In this document: one piece after another, positions 57,937-64,000 of the stretch
Position numbering within the stretch: position 1 is the first letter of the stretch
How the letters are laid out: each line of letters opens with the position of its first letter
DNA from: Metellina segmentata
Taxonomy: Eukaryota; Arthropoda; Arachnida; Araneae; Tetragnathidae
Length of the DNA stretch: 64,000 nt
Reading direction: 5' to 3'
Assembly (NCBI GenBank): GCA_947359465.1
Contig: OX375874.1
Coordinates: forward strand, 88,651,672-88,715,671
Position numbers and translations under genes: made by a program
Notes under the pieces: model-generated
Seen by the model: only the letters and a program-made list of their open reading frames with translations
Told to the model about the DNA's origin: nothing
Database searches by the model: none

Positions 57937-59484
57937 TCTCTCTATATTAAAAAAAAGTTACCGCCGCCGCCGCCGCCGCCGCCGAAGAATTGAAATTTTT
58001 GTTGTTTAGCTCCATTCTTAGACGGTTTCCCGAGAAAGTACTGATCGGAAAAATATGAAATTAACATGCTTTGTTCTTCATCATATTCCCTGGATAATTA
58101 TTAAGATTTTTTTCCGATGCGGCTATTAGTTTAGGTTTTATTAAGTGTTAAAGTTGAAGAAGTGAAATTTCTTCCGCGAGTGAGCAAAACACATTCAAAA
58201 TTTCAGTCTTTAGTCGTGAGGTTTTTTTTAAGAGTACCTCTCAACGTAAATTTTTGCAGCTCGTCGAGTTTTTTTTAAAATTTAAATGTGGTTCTTGATA
58301 ATATTTTTTTGAAATTCGGGAAAAATCGGGACATTTTTGTTACTTTTTTTTAAAACTGCCGTATGTATATCTAATTACTATTAGTTTTTAATTTTTAAAA
58401 TATCGCAGTATACCTCAGAATATACTCTTTCTTACGGTACTATTATTTTTGAAATCGGTTAATAATTAAATTGGATGCGATCAAAAGTTCGTGATACAAA
58501 ATTCGGAATCTTCGGATATTTTCGCTACGTTTTGTTAAAACCGTTATGTCTACGGCAAAAACCATTATTTTTTAAATTTGAGAACATCACTGAATACACT
58601 ACATTACACTCTTTCTTATGGTACAATTATTTTTCAAATTGGTTAATAAACAAAATCGATGCAATTAAAAGTAGGTCATACAATTTTCGGAACTTTCAGA
58701 TCGTAACTTCCGATACAAAACTAAAATGGTCATATCTATATAGTATTACTGTTAGTTTTTAATTTTAAAAATATTGCAGTATACCTCACAATGTACTCTT
58801 TCTTACGGTACAATTATTTTTAAAATTGGTTCATAAATAAATTCGATGCAATCAAAAGTTGGTGACACAAATTTCGTATTTTTCAGTTCGCATAGCTGGT
58901 TCGGCAAACAGCAGTGGGTTGCATTTTCTACTATCGGGTTTGCCAGATATCAAATTTATCGTAGCAACAATTGCCATAAAAACGATTTCTTTTTATTTGG
59001 CGAGGAAAAAGGCTCGCTTTTTTCCCTCTGTTCTCAAGACAGTTTACCGACAAAGTACAATGTATTGATATTAACACTGTTTACTTAAAATTGTACAGGG
59101 AACAAGATACAGAAGATTTTTTACTGATGCGGCTATTAGTTTAGGGTGCATTAAGTGTTAAAGCAAAAAAAAGTGAAATCAATTGCGAAAGAAGTATTGG
59201 TTTGAGAAAGCAAACCAAACGGGATTGCGTAGCAATCCCCGGGGTCGGCGAGCGTAAGCGAGCAGGGCGCGAAGCCCTCGCTGTGACGTCATGTACCGGA
59301 AAGTGAAATCAGCATAATACGAATTATTCAGATAGTTTCACTCTGTGAAAGGAATGTTGGTTTGCGAAGCAAACCAAATGACATCTGTGAAAGGAGTGTT
59401 GGTTTGCGAAGCAAACCAAATGGGATTGCGCAGCAATCCCCGGGGGTTGGCGAGCGTAAGCGAGCAGGGGGCGGAGCCCCCTAG
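57937..59484 (+). mobile_element. Non-autonomous Helitron, copy 2
   Basis: 5' end TCTCTCTATATT after A (57936). 3' end GGGGGCGGAGCCCCCTAG before T (59485): a 6-bp-stem hairpin running into CTAG. No target duplication. 1548 bp, with a CCG triplet run (57961-57983), three tandem units of about 185 bp (around 58386-58890) and a hairpin-rich 3' end. No RepHel coding region. Confidence 0.8.
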
Positions 59485-61164
59485 TATCTAAAAATAATCT
59501 TTAACTGAAAATTATTCAAAGCCTAAATTAGGTTGAATGAGTTATTCAAGACAGAAAAAGTAATTCCTCTACAGCTGTGATATGCTTGACGGAAGTTCAA
59601 ACTTGGCGTAACTAATTTTACAATATTTTGACTAAATATATGAAAAAATTAGCAATTAAACTTTTTCTTGAGTTTTAGAGGTAGAGTCGCGTAAAAAAAA
59701 CGAATCGTCTCATTTATTGCGAGCACTATTCATAGAGCAAATTCAAAGATATCGTTCAATATGGAAGAACGTCCTTCACAAATTCAAATGCTAAACAATT
59801 GCATAAGAAGACGTATTCATCGATTCTTGCACAAAAACTTTTTTAATGGAAACACCATGTTTTGAAGCCTTAATCAGATTCTGCATCATTAAATTAGTCT
59901 ATATATGAAATTTCATGACTATTATTTTTATATTCGAAGATATTCAATGTTAAAGTTACTGACTGTAAATTTCAGGGATCATCATATTAAAAATAGCCTT
60001 TTGAAAAGTGAGATTAATTTGCTATAGCTACTTGAATTTCAAATTGGAACACTATTTCAAACATATATGTCAGCGCTTGCAAACGATCCAAACGCTAGTA
60101 AACTTGCGAGAATTATTTAAATTGATGGAAGTGACAAAACCGATTCACAATAACTACATTATTATATTTATAAGTGCAAACGATCCGAGGTTTGTCAGAC
60201 GGTTTTCAAATTTTTGCTTGGCCCTAAAATCGCCATAACGAGGAAAATTTAATCTAACGCAAAAACTAACCACTGGAATGAGTTAAAATTTGTATGGTTA
60301 TATTAAAAGTTCTGAATTAATTCCAATCAAAATATGTATAGTTAGGCTAAAATTCATAATTGTTTCCGGCATTAATTTTATTGTTACATACTAAACCATT
60401 TTTAAAATAAAATATCAGGTGGATTTTGTTTAGGTTGCTTAGCAGTAACATGGTACACAATATCAACGCTATAAAAATATTATTTTGGAAGATATCCAGT
60501 CCAAAAAACTTATTTCACAATAGGAGCTTTTATCTTTCTGTTCTCATAATTTCGAATGCATGAAAATTGGTATCTGAAGTTAAATTTTGATAGACTCGAA
60601 ATAGGGAGTTTCCATTGGAAATTATGAAGTTGGTGCTCAAATTAATATGAAGACCACCCCTTATGCAAATTTTATACTGTTGAATTTATAGAAGACGTTA
60701 GTTCTTGTCAAATGCCAGCTTTGAATTTTCTTTTCTGTTAAAATTGCTCGAATGAAGAGGGGTGGTTCGTTTTTTCCCTGGGACTGTACATTCATTGCGC
60801 GTTAGGTTTTCACAATTTAGCAACCAATAATTCCAATCTTTTTCTTAAATGGTTGCTAACAGCGAAAAAACTCCAAAATTCATTTAAATTTTCTCTCTAA
60901 AAATTTCTGAAAAATATTTGTCTAAAATACCATGTTTTTCCATGAGACTCACAGAAGTTGGCAGGTACGTCCAATGGTTTTTCAATATTTTTATTTTTTT
61001 TGGGGGGGGGAATCAATATTTAAAAAATTATCTCACTAGTCTACGTACTTTAAAAAAATCTCTACCTATAAGTAAATATTGCGAATTCAGTAAATTAGTA
61101 CTTAGTAGGATGTCCTATGGATCCACACGTTTTAACCGTGTGTAAATAGAATTCACAAGTTTTT
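59485..61164. other. Intron or intergenic stretch without a supported gene
   Basis: No recognisable coding region, inverted ends or tandem repeats. There is a short run of G near 61001-61009. Confidence 0.5.
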
Positions 61165-61191
61165 TTTAATAACTTTTTTTTAATATTGAGA
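61165..61191 (-). mobile_element. Isolated Helitron 5' tip
   Basis: Minus strand reads TCTCTCAATATTAAAAAAAA then GTTA after an A, like the 5' ends of copies 1 and 2. The matching 3' end at lower coordinates was not found. Confidence 0.4.
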
Positions 61192-61197
61192 GATTTC

Positions 61198-62045
61198 TGT
61201 ATCATCGTTCCTCCATTCTTCAATAATTACTTTTTAGTTCTCTTTTCGTTTTAATGTCGTGTCTTCGAATTCTAACCACCAGTTCTCTCCAACTTGTGGA
61301 CTTTTATAGACACAAGAGGCGAATGTTCAGGCCGTGTGCTTATTATCGTTAAATCGATAAAAAACAAAATTGTTTCCAATACCCAAATTTTAGGCTGATA
61401 ATTTTAAATTGCCTTTTAAAAGATTTAAATAAAGAGCATGATTCATTATGCCATCAATAAAGACCTAATTACCTAGTCCTGATGCTGACATGCACCCCCA
61501 CACAAGGACACATCCACCGTCATGTTTTACTGTTCCAACTAAGTTATTTTGCGATAAGTTCATCATTTTTCTTCTCCATACAATTATACGCCCATCGGAA
61601 CCAAAAATGTTAAATTTGCTTTCATCTGCAAATAAGACATGATTTTAATACGTTTCGGGCTTATTTATCATTGATTTTGTGAAAGAAAGCCTAAGCTTTC
61701 TATTTTTCGCACTTACAAAAAATTTCTTCGGGCAGAACACCCATTTAATCCAACTGATCTGACTACTCGTCGAACAATTCCAGATGAAATTGAAGAAAAT
61801 CTTTCAGTAAATTCTGTAGAGATGTTTACAGCACTCAAATGTGTATTTTTCACAAATTTTCTAACTAGAAATCTTTGATCACGTAAACTTTGCCGGACGA
61901 TCTTTTCTTACCTTATTTTCGATCCGATTTTCTTTAAAACGTTTTATCACATCGCACCCCGACAAGAAAAGTGACACAACTCCAAATTGCAGAATTTCAG
62001 AAACATCAATTTAAAGGATACTATAAAACTTGTATTGAAATAGTA
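61198..62045 (-). pseudogene. Tc1 copy D transposase relic
   Basis: Minus-strand pieces: CDVIKRFKENRIENKVRKDR (DNA-binding region), FADESKFNIFGSDGRIIVWR (first D), GGCVLVWGCMSASGLGN, LKGNLKLSA, NLGIGNNFVFY and ENWWLEFEDTTLKRKEN. Multiple stops and shifts; the SPD-NPIE block with the third catalytic residue is deleted. Confidence 0.75.
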
Positions 62046-62097
62046 TAAGCTTCTTTTGATTTTTAGGTAAGTATTTATGGTGGTAACTTCTATTATA

Positions 62098-63386
62098 CAG
62101 AGGCTGTTCACACATTTTTTAGAGAATGTATATTGTATTCACAAAACTAAATTACATAAAATTCTTGTGTTTTAAATGTTCTATTTGATAGCCCTTATTC
62201 TGAACTATCTTTCGACACCGTAATTTCCAGGATAATAATGCCTTTTGAAGTGTCAGAAGAGGCATTCTATCCCATTCCTCCTGAACAGCTTTCCAGAGTC
62301 CTGTAAGTGTTGTGGGACGACGTTTGGATAATGCAGATTTTAAAAGTCCGAAAGCACAAAAATCCATAGGTGATACATCGGGAGATTTAGTAGGGATATC
62401 AGTGAAGGGTATGGCCTTGATACCGGATTTTTGTTCCATTTCTTTTAGGACATTTACAGTGGATTTTGATGTGTGACTGCTAGCTTTGTCTTGATGCGAG
62501 TTCCACAGATTAATTGCACTGTGGGTAAAACGATAGTATTTCATTCAGAAAAATAGGAGATAAAATATGTTCCTGATAGTATTTGTACTTAATCTTGACA
62601 TTTTTCCCACTCTCTTTATTTTTAACTTGACATTATATGAAAAACCAGCAACACTCGTGAATCCCTTAGAAAAACTTTCTTTCGATTCTGTGAACCATGT
62701 ACTTAAATTTTTTTCGTCCCTTTTATGATAATAAATGGCTCTTTTTTTTGCTGCAATCATTTAAATACACCCATGATTCATCTATTGTGACAATTTTTTT
62801 CCATTTTTCTTTGGATAAGTGTTTCTCATATAGAATTCGGCAGCGTGTCCTGCGTTCAGCGATATGCTTTGGAGAAAGACGATGCACATTGAGTTTTTTC
62901 GCTTTCTTAAGATTTAAATCAACGTTGATCATTTTGTTTACAGTGGACACCGAGCATTTTAATGATTTTGCAACTGTCCTTTGACTAGGGGGATTTTATT
63001 TTAACATTAAACAACGTACCTTTGCAATAGTCGATGTCCGTTTCTTCCTTGGATACTTGTTTGGAATTTTTGTCCCACTTGAGGCTCCAATTTGACGGGG
63101 TTTTTTCCTTTCTTGTTGACGATATTACCTATCGACGCTTTTATCTACTCTCACATCGTTTTTGGATAACGGAATATGAATATTTCTCTTCGGAAAGAGC
63201 ATAAATATAGCCTTGGAACCACTGCTTCGTTAAAAACGCCATTTTGAATAAAAACAAACCTCTCAAGCCGCAGACGATAATTTTGACTTTTAGAAACATA
63301 GTACAACTGCAATTATTTCTTTTGCAGCAAACGATTTTTTATTACCGCTAACCAAAATCGTCTAAAAAATGTGCGAACAGCCTCTG
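62098..63386 (-). mobile_element. Full-length mariner-type element, DD41D group
   Basis: 26-bp inverted ends starting CAGAGGCTGTTC, with one mismatch, bounded by TA (62096-62097, 63387-63388). 1289 bp is a normal mariner length. The transposase relic runs on the minus strand. Confidence 0.88.
62152..63242 (-). pseudogene. Mariner (DD41D) transposase, broken by frameshifts
   Basis: Starts MAFLTKQWFQGYIYALSEEK at 63242. Then come CSVSTVNKMINVDLNLKKAK (HTH), KKIVTIDESWVYLNDC (first D), SHQDKASSHTSKS (second D), SPDVSPMDFCAFGLLKSALS (third D) and the C-terminus KIVQNKGYQIEHLKHKNFM. Exactly 41 residues separate the second and third Asp, defining DD41D. At least three frame changes and several stops occur. 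Confidence 0.85.
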
Positions 63387-63512
63387 TATTCTATAGAATA
63401 GTAACAAAACACGCTGTGGCACCTACTACATATTTTTCAATGACCTAACATCAACATTTTTATTTTTTGGCTTGTCACTTTTCTCGCCGGGGTGCGATAT
63501 ATTGCACCATCA

Positions 63513-64000
63513 GGGCCGGCCCTAGACATTTTGGCGCTCCGGGCAAAACCTTAATTTTGGCCCACCCCCAACCCGTTTTTTTTAAGTAAATCTCATGCGA
63601 CCATATCAGAAAGTCAAGAAAACATTGAAAAAAAAAATGGGGGGGGGGAAACGTTTTATTAAAAACTTAATCATTAGATAACAAGATAAGCAATTTAGCA
63701 CTTAAGGCAAAATAACAAAAATTAAAATGTAGTAATGCTAACTGAACTAATATCCCATATTATAAATAAATTCTAACTAACCAAAGTAATTAAAATGCCC
63801 TTTTTCTAACTTTTCTTTCGGCAAACTCACGAACCAGTGATTTCAAGTCGAATTTGTCACTAATTTGGTGTTTTATAGCTATCATTGCCAATCCATTGAG
63901 ACGATTTTGCGTCTGCATCGTTCTGAGATAATTTTTTATTATTTTTAGTTTTGAAAAGCTTCTTTCCCCTGAAGCCACAGTGACTGGCAATGTAAGTAGG
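63513..64000 (-). mobile_element. hAT element, truncated by the window end
   Basis: Starts with CAGGGCCGGCCCTAGACATT, a terminal sequence typical of a hAT group with ZMYM-like transposases. The minus-strand transposase C-terminus follows. The other end lies beyond 64000. Confidence 0.65.
63790..64000 (-). CDS. hAT transposase C-terminal dimerisation region (partial)
   Basis: Open to the window edge. Reads MPVTVASGERSFSKLKIIKN, YLRTMQTQNRLNGLAMIAIK and a KFDLKSLVREFAERKVRK tail. The ERSFSKLK...NRLNGLAM block is the hallmark of the hAT C-terminal dimer region; the catalytic core would be beyond the window. The first in-frame M shown is internal, not the true start. Whether the gene is intact cannot be judged. 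Confidence 0.75.
   Translation of the reverse strand, partial: LLTLPVTVASGERSFSKLKIIKNYLRTMQTQNRLNGLAMIAIKHQISDKFDLKSLVREFAERKVRKRAF

Larger units (their letters stand above)
61951..63498. repeat. Inverted 25-bp arms flanking the mariner
   Basis: ATCGCACCCCGACAAGAAAA then GTGAC at 61951-61975 is inverted, with two mismatches, at 63474-63498. Subtracting the mariner leaves about 260 bp, the size of a MITE into which the mariner jumped. No target duplication was confirmed. Confidence 0.5.

Overview
This is a eukaryotic, AT-rich, intron-bearing and transposon-rich window. The one complete host gene and the mix of repeats (Tc1/mariner, pogo/Tigger, piggyBac, hAT, Helitron, Gypsy, a tRNA-derived SINE) fit an arthropod. 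An arachnid is my guess from general impression only; nothing here proves the species.

Host gene 1 (minus strand, 1845-28655) is a complete ten-exon PROPPIN WD-repeat gene of the WDR45B/WIPI3 type. Every splice junction was read by hand and the phases join into one 355-residue frame. Its introns carry most of the transposons in the left half: a 435-bp MITE with an 8-bp target duplication (2141-2575), a Tigger-like element with a mariner inside it (4727-7090), a Tc1 relic (9040-10256), a Tigger C-terminal relic (about 10955-11400), an almost complete Gypsy LTR retrotransposon (14.2-22.35 kb) and a 4.07-kb pogo-like element (22853-26918). The last two fill most of the 14.2-kb intron 2. Two TATCGATA octamers lie about 90-130 bp upstream of the start codon.

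31.5-41.3 kb is a repeat field without genes. It is built around a tandem duplication (about 32.1-36.56 kb and 36.56-40.0 kb). Each copy holds a deleted piggyBac-like element with TTAA ends. Copy 1 alone contains a Helitron, and that Helitron contains a hAT-type MITE. Copy 2 and a second Helitron (57937-59484) preserve the two empty sites. A tRNA-derived SINE with full target duplications follows at 40058, 47791 and 48271, plus fragments, and an 82-bp minisatellite that begins with the SINE tail.

Host gene 2 (plus strand) is seen as exons at 52900-52989 (weak), 55844-55986 and 57599-57740. The last two join in phase and encode the start of a MyTH4 domain of a myosin-VII-like protein. The rest lies outside the window or was not found. 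Around it are Tc1 copies (one with clear inverted ends at 53572-54966), a SINE-like repeat and Helitrons.

The right end (61.2-64.0 kb) is a stack of DNA transposons on the minus strand: a Tc1 relic, a full-length DD41D mariner (62098-63386) flanked by a separate pair of inverted 25-bp arms, and the start of a hAT element that runs out of the window. The clearest reading-level observations are the Helitron and MITE empty sites within one window, a textbook -1 frameshift signal at the Gypsy gag/pol junction, and the repeated terminal motif of the pogo element.
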